Shown here: positions 6,441-12,970 of the stretch, piece after piece
Numbering within the stretch: position 1 is the first letter of the stretch
How the letters are laid out: the number at the start of each line of letters is the position of its first letter
DNA from: a virus
Virus record (IMG/VR): IMGVR_UViG_3300036770_002129
Coordinates: 1-23,845 of that record
Strand: one strand, 5' to 3'
Length of the DNA stretch: 23,845 nt
The notes under the pieces: model-generated
Told to the model about the DNA's origin: nothing
The model's input: only the letters and a program-made list of their open reading frames with translations
Database searches by the model: none
Translations under genes and position numbers: made by a program

Positions 6441-6830
6441 TTAGTCTTTGTTATCCAGCTCTTCTTTTTCTGCTAGTTCTAGGTCTTCTGTCACTAGATT
6501 CATGTCTGCCATGCCAGTTAACATGTGTCCTATAGCCATGTTTTCTTTTTTCTCTTTAATCCATTTCTGTCGTTTTTCAGACTTTTCCAGAAGTTCTTTA
6601 GCCTCTATTTTGGCAGCATCTACATCTACAAAACCAGTAGCAATGCAAATAACAGCTAGGCAATGCAGTTCATCTTTAGTTAAAGATATTCTGCGCAGAT
6701 CATCTGGATCGGAGTAAAACATCAAATCCATACCTACTTTTGAATGCCACTCTGTGAATTCTACACAGGCTTCTGTTATTCCAATATCTTCTAGTTTACC
6801 AACAAACGCATCAAATCTAATATCGTTCAT
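6441..6830 (-). CDS. Hypothetical protein, 129 aa
   Basis: An acidic, mainly helical protein (MNDIRFDAFVGKLEDIGITE; ISLTKDELHCLAVICIATGF). It has a lysine/glutamate-rich helix at 75-100 (AKELLEKSEKRQKWIKEKKE) and an acidic tail. AGGGG precedes the ATG at 6830. No known family. It is upstream of, and separate from, the late adhesin unit. Confidence 0.6.
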   Translation of the reverse strand: MNDIRFDAFVGKLEDIGITEACVEFTEWHSKVGMDLMFYSDPDDLRRISLTKDELHCLAVICIATGFVDVDAAKIEAKELLEKSEKRQKWIKEKKENMAIGHMLTGMADMNLVTEDLELAEKEELDNKD

Positions 6831-6837
6831 ATTCCCC

Positions 6838-7569
6838 TCATTTATGACTAAATGGACATTTTCTTGCTTTTAAAAAACTACCAGTAAAATGTGGTCTAAA
6901 ATTAGATGCTCTCTCGAGTTTTTCATATTCTAGAGAATCAACTACAATTGATTTAAATTCTACATTGTAATCATCTTCAAGACAAATCCAATGATAGAGC
7001 GGATCAAGATAATTCATCTTGATTCTTCTAATCTCAGCTGGTATCAAAAGATTAACATTAATACCATATTGATATTTAAAATCTACAACACCTGGAAGAT
7101 ATTTAATGTGATAGTCATTTACCAAATTATTATATGTTGGTTCAATCGCTAAAAACTTTACGTCTTTATTACAACGCACTAACCATGGTGCTTCTAATTT
7201 AGCATGCCTGAAGTGATCAAAATTATATTTTTCCGTAGCATATTGATGCTTTCCATGCTCAACAATTCCTGGAGCATTATGGTCTGCAAATTGCCAAGTA
7301 TAAGATGTCTCGTTAATTTCAAGTAACACATCAGACCACAATGGAAGAATGTGACCACGATTATATAAATCTATAAATCCAGCACAAGATCTCATTGTTT
7401 GTCTTGGGACTGCCATTCCAGTTTCGTTTGGACCATAAATGGTTTTTGGAATATTCTTCCACCAGTCTGGAATGAATTGTGATGCTCTTGGAATTCCTAC
7501 ATCTGCAATTGTTTGTACTTTTGTAAATGCTTCAACTACTAATTTATTTTTCTTAAAGAAAAAAAACAT
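6838..7569 (-). CDS. Conserved phage protein of unknown function, 243 aa
   Basis: The protein starts with a basic, aromatic MFFFFKKNK and then has IPDWWKNIPKTIYGPNET, TMRSCAGFIDLYNRGHILPL and a block of aromatic and histidine residues (HGKHQYATEKYNFDHFRHA). I recall proteins with PDWWKN...SCxGxxDxxxxGxxxPxWxD in aquatic phage genomes, always unnamed. The fold looks alpha/beta with no nucleotide-binding motif. It has no transmembrane helix despite the phenylalanine-rich start. Function unknown. Confidence 0.65.
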   Translation of the reverse strand: MFFFFKKNKLVVEAFTKVQTIADVGIPRASQFIPDWWKNIPKTIYGPNETGMAVPRQTMRSCAGFIDLYNRGHILPLWSDVLLEINETSYTWQFADHNAPGIVEHGKHQYATEKYNFDHFRHAKLEAPWLVRCNKDVKFLAIEPTYNNLVNDYHIKYLPGVVDFKYQYGINVNLLIPAEIRRIKMNYLDPLYHWICLEDDYNVEFKSIVVDSLEYEKLERASNFRPHFTGSFLKARKCPFSHK

Positions 7570-7572
7570 AAT

Positions 7573-7773
7573 TTATCTACCTCTTCCAGATGTTTTTCTT
7601 TCTGGTTTGTTGGCCATAATATTTTTCATAGCCTGTTTAATCATTCCAGTTGCTTCTTTTGCAGAATGACCTTGATCAATAAGAGATTTCTTTGCTTTTT
7701 TCTTCGATCGCTTCAGCAACTTTTTTGCTTCCCACTCTTGTTTGAATGTTGAAGGTTGTTTTTCTTCTGTCAT
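7573..7773 (-). CDS. Small basic hypothetical protein, 66 aa
   Basis: I start at the ATG at 7773 (MTEEKQPSTFKQEWEAKKLL), 4 nt behind GGAGAT. The longer frame would run through tRNA-Gly. The protein is very lysine-rich (RSKKKAKKSL) and ends KTSGRGR, so it may bind nucleic acid. It lies 16 nt downstream of tRNA-Gly(GCC) and may share its transcript. Confidence 0.6.
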   Translation of the reverse strand: MTEEKQPSTFKQEWEAKKLLKRSKKKAKKSLIDQGHSAKEATGMIKQAMKNIMANKPERKTSGRGR

Positions 7774-7789
7774 AATATCTCCATGTTGT

Positions 7790-7864
7790 TGGAGCGGGAT
7801 ATCGGATTCGAACCGATGGCATTCACTTTGGCAAAGTGACATTCTACCCCTGAATTAATCCCGC
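7790..7864 (-). tRNA. tRNA-Gly(GCC)
   Basis: Complete cloverleaf with acceptor GCGGGAT/ATCCCGC, anticodon loop TTGCCAA on a TCACT/AGTGA stem, T-loop TTCGAAT and encoded CCA. It is the last (leftmost) tRNA of the region. Confidence 0.95.
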
Positions 7865-8135
7865 ATATTACTACTTATAAGGTGAGAGATGATACGTCAA
7901 TTTGATTAGTCGCTAGTCAAAAAACAATACATGCCACGCATTGACGCAGCACACCAGCAATAAGTCAAATAAACAAGTCCACAAAACTATAACTGGGGAT
8001 CAACAAACAGTGGCATTAACCTATTAACCCAGAGCAACAGTTATCTTTGGACAGATTTCAGGTCTGTAAGATTTTGGAGTATCTTTTCGAGATACGAATG
8101 CGATTCCTCTCTTATCAGCACCACCTCTCGTGGGT
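7865..8135 (-). other. Noncoding interval with several hairpins
   Basis: No gene is visible in these 271 bases between tRNA-Gly(GCC) and the coiled-coil gene. They hold a 9-bp stem with one G-T pair (7901-7909/7913-7921), a 7-bp long-range repeat ATAACTG/CAGTTAT (7989-7995/8038-8044) and a 5-bp stem with a 7-nt loop (8051-8067). There is also GTATCT/AGATAC (8079-8084/8090-8095). A weak promoter (TTGACG at 7900-7895, poor -10 near 7875) may serve the tRNA. Confidence 0.4.
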
Positions 8136-8711
8136 TTAGAGGATACCCTCTTCACCCAACAACTTTGCGTCATCAATGCTGACGCTGATCAACGTATTCA
8201 CGTTGACGGACAACAACTTGTCCTGTAATTCCTGGCGTGCTTTACGCATGCCTTTGATTCTCTGCTTTGCAGCAGCCTTGGCGATGTCGCTAACGACACC
8301 AGTGGTCACCTCATCAGTGCGACCATACAAGCGAGCACTTTCAGCAGGCGCATTGCGCAACTTATCCAGTCGCTTGGTGATTTCGTCAACACTCACCATA
8401 CGAGTGCGGACACCGACTGTCGTTTCCAACAGTTTGATGATGCTATCGATTTTCTCGATGTCACCAAGGATCTCACCAACACCAGCAGTGGCATTGGCAG
8501 ACGCTACACTCTTACGAATATTGTAAAGAGCAACAGTCAATGCCTCTTTGCGAGTCATTGCATTGATATAATCTACCTCTGCAGTAGACACTTCATCTAC
8601 TACGTTGGCAGTAAACTCAGACACGCTGATGGTGTCTTTTGCTTCCACAGCACTGATCGCTTTACGGATCTCTGCTTGGATTGCATTTGCTTTTCGCAAA
8701 TTGATTTCCAT
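8136..8711 (-). CDS. Coiled-coil hypothetical protein, 191 aa
   Basis: I start at the ATG at 8711 (MEINLRKANAIQAEIRKAIS), 6 nt behind AAGGAG, rather than at the ATG five codons upstream. The protein is almost all helix with heptad-like spacing (ILGDIEKIDSIIKLL; KQRIKGMRKARQELQDKL). Promoter P2 lies just upstream. Its codons are noticeably richer in G and C than those of the neighbouring genes. No family recognised. Confidence 0.65.
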   Translation of the reverse strand: MEINLRKANAIQAEIRKAISAVEAKDTISVSEFTANVVDEVSTAEVDYINAMTRKEALTVALYNIRKSVASANATAGVGEILGDIEKIDSIIKLLETTVGVRTRMVSVDEITKRLDKLRNAPAESARLYGRTDEVTTGVVSDIAKAAAKQRIKGMRKARQELQDKLLSVNVNTLISVSIDDAKLLGEEGIL

Positions 8712-8738
8712 ACTCAACTCCTTCAATTCAAGAATAAT

Positions 8739-8767
8739 ATTCTACAATAATAATTGCTGCAAGACAA
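8739..8767 (-). promoter_or_regulatory. Sigma70-type promoter P2
   Basis: Minus strand TTGTCT (8767-8762), 17-nt spacer, TAGAAT (8744-8739). The predicted start lies about 20 nt before the AAGGAG of the coiled-coil gene. It separates that gene from the RNase H-like/2OG pair. Confidence 0.7.
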
Positions 8768-8768
8768 G

Positions 8769-9248
8769 TTATGCTGCTCGATGAATAGCCCATTTTAGTC
8801 TGTCTGCAGCATATGATGCTGCAAATGCGCGTGGTTTAACCATTGGAATCACATTACACATACCACGAATATAACCAACTGCCTCATTTATAACGCAAGA
8901 TGAACCATGCATCTCATTTGGATTAATGTCCAGATGCACTTCAACATTTCTGTCTTCTAATACTTCGTGCAGTCTATTATACAACTCTGCAATTTTGTAA
9001 ACTTCGTTCATTAGACGCATACGTGGTCGATCTACTTTTTGATCATAGTCTCTTTCACGCTGGACTTCTCCAAAAATTTTACATCCATGTTTACCATCGA
9101 TATGAACTACAATAGCCAATGTATAATCTGCATACCAGTCATCACCGATTAAAAATCTTTCAGAATCACCACCAATATAAATTTTTGTGTTAGGTGATTG
9201 AGACTCGATAAATGTTTTGACTTCTTCGATATTAATTGGTTTCATCAT
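8769..9248 (-). CDS. RNase H-like protein, DUF458/YkuK family, 159 aa
   Basis: The protein fits the RNase H-fold DUF458 (YkuK) family. D28 is in YIGGDSE, a second strand pair is YTLAIVVHIDG, E81 lies in MNEVYK, D107 in VEVHLDINPNE, and D149 in the C-terminal AASYAADR. The acidic residues sit where a two-metal nuclease would need them, but activity of the family is not established to my knowledge. It overlaps the upstream 2OG gene by 17 nt. Confidence 0.7.
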   Translation of the reverse strand: MMKPINIEEVKTFIESQSPNTKIYIGGDSERFLIGDDWYADYTLAIVVHIDGKHGCKIFGEVQRERDYDQKVDRPRMRLMNEVYKIAELYNRLHEVLEDRNVEVHLDINPNEMHGSSCVINEAVGYIRGMCNVIPMVKPRAFAASYAADRLKWAIHRAA

Positions 9249-9789
9249 TTTTCCTTAAAACAAAATTGATAACAACTCGAGTTTCTGTTTTTCTTGGAGG
9301 AGAACTTGCATGTAATATATTTGAATCAAAAATAACAACAGCACCTGCTTTTGGAGTAACTCTTTTGATAATATTCATTGTATCATCAAAGAAGAATGTG
9401 TCGCCATCAGAATCATTAACATAGTATAACACACTAACAAATCCATCTGGTGAATCCACATGCGTTAAGTTGTAGTGATCATCTGGAAATGTTTCATTTT
9501 TATAAAGCAGATTTGCCTTTGCTCTGAAAAGATTGGTTCTAGAATATCCAAATGATTCTATAATTGGCACAGCGAATGAAAAATATTGAGACTTTATTTT
9601 GCTATCAGAATATAGAACATGATTAAATTGCGGTACATCTATTGTTTTGTCATCTATTACAATATTCTTTTTAGAATCTTTATCATCTGTGACATACGAT
9701 GTAAATGGCGTGTAGTACCATGCTATGTCCTCAGAACAAAACATTTCTTGCAAATCAGTATCAGTTTCTATATTATAGACTTGTATCAT
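9232..9789 (-). CDS. Prolyl-4-hydroxylase-like 2OG-Fe(II) oxygenase (2 of 6), 185 aa
   Basis: This is the most canonical of the six. It has H110-x-D112 in LTHVDSPDG, distal H160 in IFDSNILHAS, and R171 in the final strand TRVVINFVL for 2-oxoglutarate. DGDTFFFDD and PKAGAVVIFDS are typical P4H-type strands. The ATG at 9789 has no clear Shine-Dalgarno and lies 14 nt after the CCA of tRNA-Gly(TCC). Substrate unknown. Confidence 0.85.
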   Translation of the reverse strand: MIQVYNIETDTDLQEMFCSEDIAWYYTPFTSYVTDDKDSKKNIVIDDKTIDVPQFNHVLYSDSKIKSQYFSFAVPIIESFGYSRTNLFRAKANLLYKNETFPDDHYNLTHVDSPDGFVSVLYYVNDSDGDTFFFDDTMNIIKRVTPKAGAVVIFDSNILHASSPPRKTETRVVINFVLRKNDETN

Positions 9790-9802
9790 AATTTCATAAT
9801 TT

Positions 9803-9876
9803 TGGAGCGGGATAGCGGAATCGAACCGCTGACTTGAACTTGGAAGGATCTCGTTTTACCATTAAACTAATCCCGC
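9803..9876 (-). tRNA. tRNA-Gly(TCC), weak anticodon stem
   Basis: Acceptor GCGGGAT/ATCCCGC, loop CTTCCAA and encoded CCA. The anticodon stem AGATC/GTTCA has T-T and A-A mismatches, so it is held by only three pairs. The T-arm (AGCGG/CCGCT) and D-arm are good. Confidence 0.85.
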
Positions 9877-9882
9877 ATTATT

Positions 9883-9956
9883 TGGCATCCCCTCAGGGAC
9901 TCGAACCCCGACCAACAGTTTTGGAGACTGGTATGCTGCCATTACACTAAGGAGAT
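9883..9956 (-). tRNA. tRNA-Trp(CCA)
   Basis: Acceptor ATCTCCT/AGGGGAT with discriminator G and encoded CCA. Anticodon loop CTCCAAA, T-loop TTCGAGT. It is 6 nt upstream of tRNA-Gly(TCC). Confidence 0.9.
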
Positions 9957-9957
9957 A

Positions 9958-10503
9958 TTATTTTATCCATACAAATGTATTATCAAAGACAGAAATATTT
10001 TGTTTTATATTATTGATCTTTCTAAACTGATCAACTGTTTCTTTAATACAATCGTAATCATGCCCAGAAAATATACCACCAGATTTAACTTTAGGATACC
10101 AATTTTTTAATTCATCTAAAGCGTGGTCTTTGTTTATGTATGAATCTACGAAAATAAAATCTAATTCATGATCTGGTATTAAATCGAGAGCGTTGACAGA
10201 GTAATCTTCAACAAAAAGAACTTTTTCTTGTTTACCCGTTGACATAATGTTTGTCAATGCCTGTATCTTAACTTGCATTATCATATCAGAGTCAACAACC
10301 ATACTTTCACCATCAATGGTATCAACATATGGTTTATATGGATCGATACCATAAAGAGTTTTAATTCTTGGACAGTTATCTAACAAAGTGCAAAATGTTT
10401 GTGCTGTCCACATTCCAATTTCTGCACCGATTAATTCATCTCTTTGTATCATATTGATCAAATGAATTAAACTTTGTCCGTCTGATTCTCTATAATTTAT
10501 CAT
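9958..10503 (-). CDS. Class I SAM-dependent methyltransferase, 181 aa
   Basis: A Rossmann-type methyltransferase of the Methyltransf_24 kind. Motif I is GAEIGMWTAQT (26-36), the acidic end of strand 2 is YGIDPY (51-56), motif IV is LDFIFVDSYIN, and a later SGGIFSGHDYDC is typical of this family. Its target (sugar, nucleotide or protein) cannot be told. The AAAGGA ribosome site begins right after the CCA of tRNA-Thr, so it is translated from a tRNA-gene hybrid transcript. Confidence 0.75.
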   Translation of the reverse strand: MINYRESDGQSLIHLINMIQRDELIGAEIGMWTAQTFCTLLDNCPRIKTLYGIDPYKPYVDTIDGESMVVDSDMIMQVKIQALTNIMSTGKQEKVLFVEDYSVNALDLIPDHELDFIFVDSYINKDHALDELKNWYPKVKSGGIFSGHDYDCIKETVDQFRKINNIKQNISVFDNTFVWIK

Positions 10504-10511
10504 ATATCCTT

Positions 10512-10588
10512 TGGTGCTCCAGGAGAGACTCGAACTCCCGACTTACTGATTACTAATCAGTTACTCTACCAACTGAGTTACTGGAGCT
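10512..10588 (-). tRNA. tRNA-Thr(AGT)
   Basis: Acceptor AGCTCCA/TGGAGC-type pairing, anticodon arm ACTGA-TTAGTAA-TCAGT, T-loop TTCGAGT, encoded CCA. The anticodon reads AGT, so A34 would have to be deaminated or used as A. The 5' end overlaps the TAG stop of the upstream 2OG gene by 2 nt. Confidence 0.85.
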
Positions 10589-11186
10589 AAATTGGTATCC
10601 AATGATTTATATCATTGATATGTTTTTGTTGTAACATCTGTGCTGGGACGATATCAAATGCAACAGTTATCCTAGGATAGTCTTGTTGCCAATCTGAACT
10701 TCTATGAATATCTTCACCACTTCTACTTATAACAAATAAGTTGTTTTGACTATCAATACGAATTTCTTTTTCGTTTACTCTATACAAAGTGTAAGAATCT
10801 GGTTCTACATCTATACAATAAAAACCATGCCAAGAATAACATTCTTTTGGCCAGTGGGCATGCCAATCTATGTATTGATCTTTAGTATACACATTTAACC
10901 AGCATTGAACAAAATATTCTTCGAATGGATGATCTTCTAGAGAATAGAAGAAATCTTTTATCTCTGTATACAATTTATGCATACCAACATAAGGATAAAG
11001 CAGATAATTGTATTGATTAAACTTTTTAGAAACAGATGGTGCTACAATGTCTCTGTATTTTTCATCAACATTTTCAAAATGTTTTTGAATAAAGTCATGC
11101 ATTAAATATGCATTTTGTTTCTGCTGAGTTAAATCAAGGTTTACTAACCTAGTGTAAACATAATTATCAAAACAACTAATTTGCAT
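10587..11186 (-). CDS. 2OG-Fe(II) oxygenase-like protein (3 of 6), 199 aa
   Basis: The core is YTKDQYIDWHAHWPKECYSW then HGFYCIDVEP, with LFVISRSGEDIHRSSDW and PRITVAFDI. H109-x-H111 replaces HxD, as in the short phage 2OG-Fe(II) proteins (PF13759-like). H161 is the distal ligand and R172 the likely 2-oxoglutarate contact. Residues 1-90 are helical. AAAGGA follows the CCA of tRNA-Ala directly, and the stop codon overlaps tRNA-Thr. Confidence 0.7.
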   Translation of the reverse strand: MQISCFDNYVYTRLVNLDLTQQKQNAYLMHDFIQKHFENVDEKYRDIVAPSVSKKFNQYNYLLYPYVGMHKLYTEIKDFFYSLEDHPFEEYFVQCWLNVYTKDQYIDWHAHWPKECYSWHGFYCIDVEPDSYTLYRVNEKEIRIDSQNNLFVISRSGEDIHRSSDWQQDYPRITVAFDIVPAQMLQQKHINDINHWIPI

Positions 11187-11197
11187 TTTTTATCCTT

Positions 11198-11273
11198 TGG
11201 TGGAGATGACAGGGATCGAACCTGCGACATTCTGCTTGCAAAGCAGACGCTCTCCCAACTGAGCTACATCCCC
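11198..11273 (-). tRNA. tRNA-Ala(TGC)
   Basis: Textbook cloverleaf: acceptor GGGGATG/CATCTCC, discriminator A, anticodon arm TCTGC-TTTGCAA-GCAGA, T-loop TTCGATC, encoded CCA. Confidence 0.95.
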
Positions 11274-11383
11274 ATAAAATCATATGCTCCACAGGCTGGA
11301 CTCGAACCAGCAAGACCGAAGGAAGACGCATTAACAGTGCGTTGCAGTACCAATTATGCTTACTGTGGAGCATATGATTTTAT
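11274..11383. repeat. Perfect 21-bp inverted repeat around tRNA-Asn
   Basis: The arms 11274-11294 and 11363-11383 are exact reverse complements. The inner 7 bp are the tRNA-Asn acceptor stem and the outer 14 bp extend it. The outer end touches the stop codon of the HNH gene and abuts tRNA-Ala. Confidence 0.95.
11287..11369 (-). tRNA. tRNA-Asn(GTT), atypical: no CCA, long variable region
   Basis: TCCACAG/CTGTGGA acceptor, anticodon arm ACGCA-CTGTTAA-TGCGT, T-arm GCTGG-TTCGAGT-CCAGC, discriminator G. Unlike nearly all others here it has CAT where CCA is expected. Its variable region is about 14 nt, and the acceptor stem continues without mismatch into flanking DNA on both sides (see the inverted repeat). 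Confidence 0.8.
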
Positions 11384-12015
11384 TATTTTCTTTTCTTACC
11401 ATTTTGTGGCACGAATGCATCAACATGTCTGTTAAACATTTGAACCAAGTTAGGTAAACTTTTATCGTACCCTGTTTGTTTAACAAACTCTTCAAAACCA
11501 ACATTAGAATAAATTTCATAATATTTGGTATACATATCAACAAACATCTTTTTGTTTATTTCTTTCTTAGAGACTTTCTTGGAGATAGATTTAATAGATC
11601 TACCACGAACCCATCCATCTGGAATAGATTGAGAAGATTTTATTTTCTTAGCTTCCACTCCATTACATATCCATATTGTTCCATACTGAGAGTTTAATTC
11701 TCCAGTTTGGGCAGCTGACATTGCAACACTAAATGCTTCTCGAACTTTTCCATACCACCTGTTAGTTAATTTTCTTTCATCTTGACCAATACACATAACA
11801 GCAACTGCTCTGACTAATGGTAGATTAGATGGGTAAATTTTAACTAAAAGTAGATGAGCAATAAAATGCTCCCTAGCAGTTAAAGAAACCAAATTAGAAT
11901 TATCATCAGAACCACCCATACACTTAGGAACTATATGGTGCTTTTCTGAATATTCATCTAAACATCTAGATCTGGCTTTTTCTATTAATTTTTCGTAATG
12001 TTTTTTATAATTCAT
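11383..12015 (-). CDS. HNH homing endonuclease, 210 aa
   Basis: The N-terminus holds an HNH module. H26-H27 are in EKHHIVPKCMGGSDDNSNLV, N41 follows in NLVSL, and H50 and H54 lie in TAREHFIAHLLL. The C-terminal half is basic (GRSIKSISKKVSKKEINKKM) and ends in a possible helix-turn-helix DNA-binding tail, a layout common in phage free-standing homing endonucleases. It sits between tRNA-Pro-like and tRNA-Asn, a typical insertion site. GAGGAT precedes the ATG at 12015. Confidence 0.85.
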   Translation of the reverse strand: MNYKKHYEKLIEKARSRCLDEYSEKHHIVPKCMGGSDDNSNLVSLTAREHFIAHLLLVKIYPSNLPLVRAVAVMCIGQDERKLTNRWYGKVREAFSVAMSAAQTGELNSQYGTIWICNGVEAKKIKSSQSIPDGWVRGRSIKSISKKVSKKEINKKMFVDMYTKYYEIYSNVGFEEFVKQTGYDKSLPNLVQMFNRHVDAFVPQNGKKRK

Positions 12016-12059
12016 CTGTTAATCCTCTAACTATATTTAGTCAATTAACAGTTTTACTT

Positions 12060-12133
12060 TGGTGCCCTAAGAGAGACTCGAACCTACGACCCTCTGCTCC
12101 CAAGCAGATGCACTACCTCTGTGCTATCTCGGA
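12060..12133 (-). pseudogene. tRNA-Pro-like pseudogene, chimeric 3' end
   Basis: The anticodon arm TCTGC-TTGGGA-GCAGA has only a 6-nt loop with GGG/TGG. The 5' acceptor strand (TCCGAGA) does not pair with the 3' strand (TTAGGGC) in several positions, and the T-stem is mismatched. The 3' 24 nt match the 3' end of tRNA-Leu(TAG) at 12971-12994 with one difference. The 5' end overlaps the 3' end of the PP-loop gene by 10 nt. An intact tRNA-Pro(TGG) exists at 13061. Confidence 0.7.
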
Positions 12134-12957
12134 ATGTTCTTTCTTTTATAATAATTATCAATATCAAAAGTATAATAATCAGTAATGAAAGGAAGTGCGT
12201 TCAAATTTTTTAGATATGGCACAACCTTATCATTATAGTAAGAAGACAAATATTGATCTTCTGGATCAGTTTTTTTCTCCAAACGTAAATCTGGATAACA
12301 ATTTTGATAGATTCTATCTCTTATGTCAAATCCATCTTTACTAGTTTTATAATTTTCTATAAACTCTTTATCTCTTATGTAGGATAAGAATGTTTTATCT
12401 GTTGTGAAATTATATAAAACACCTTCATTATTTTTAATAAGCATAGCTGGATGATGTCTCATGTAAATCTTATTGCCAGCATCGTGCACAATTTTATATT
12501 CAGAGCCACAACCAGTCAAAAATACACCATTAAATCCAGCGTTCTTTTCTTTTTCTATAACAGTTTGAATATAGTAACAAACTAAAGCTGGATAAACAAA
12601 TCCTTTGTTAAATGCTAAATGTTTTACCTGTTCAAAAAATATTCTTCTGTTAAGATAAATTCTTTCTTGTTCTATTTTATTCGATAGACAGAATTGTTGG
12701 CTAACGATAGAATCATAGTCAGTGAAATCTGATTTAAAACATGTAGTGATTGCTTTAAATGGAGTACCTAACTCCATTAATGTTCTTGCCAATAACCTAC
12801 TATCATTTCCACCACTGAACAGCAATATAACATCTTTTTTATGTGTGACAGATTCAACAAAATCTATCATTTCTTCTTTAAAAGATTTTAGATTTTGTTC
12901 AACTGCTTCATCAATATCTATATTGAATCTGTTTATATGTTCCCAAGTAAATTTCAT
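12124..12957 (-). CDS. PP-loop (N-type ATP pyrophosphatase) protein, 277 aa
   Basis: LLFSGGNDSRLLARTLMELG (46-65) is a clear PP-loop (SGGNDS at 48-53) on the first Rossmann strand. FKAITTCF follows as the second strand and LTGCGSEY later as a conserved turn. This places it in the adenine-nucleotide alpha-hydrolase/asparagine-synthase-like group, which adenylates a substrate and then transfers a nucleophile. Relatives include tRNA modifiers (TilS, MnmA, ThiI), QueC and asparagine synthase, but I cannot assign it to one. It is flanked by a 24-bp tRNA-derived direct repeat. Confidence 0.75.
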   Translation of the reverse strand: MKFTWEHINRFNIDIDEAVEQNLKSFKEEMIDFVESVTHKKDVILLFSGGNDSRLLARTLMELGTPFKAITTCFKSDFTDYDSIVSQQFCLSNKIEQERIYLNRRIFFEQVKHLAFNKGFVYPALVCYYIQTVIEKEKNAGFNGVFLTGCGSEYKIVHDAGNKIYMRHHPAMLIKNNEGVLYNFTTDKTFLSYIRDKEFIENYKTSKDGFDIRDRIYQNCYPDLRLEKKTDPEDQYLSSYYNDKVVPYLKNLNALPFITDYYTFDIDNYYKRKNIPR

Positions 12958-12970
12958 ATAACCTTATATC

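Noticed and set aside
6838-7569. Reading the 243-aa protein as a seventh 2OG oxygenase
   Set aside because: It is histidine-rich but shows no HxD/distal-His/Arg order or the usual strands around them.
7774-7842. N-terminal extension of the 66-aa basic protein
   Set aside because: It would be translated from within tRNA-Gly(GCC); the ATG at 7773 has its own GGAG.
8051-8095. Possible plus-strand tRNA with a TCA anticodon
   Set aside because: The T-loop is out of register, there is no acceptor stem or CCA, and it would be the only plus-strand gene.
12034-12044. 11-nt motif TTGACTAAATA on the minus strand, also at 15552-15562
   Set aside because: It could be a -35 or a divergent late box, but neither copy has a fitting -10 or full NATAAATA, so two copies alone are weak.
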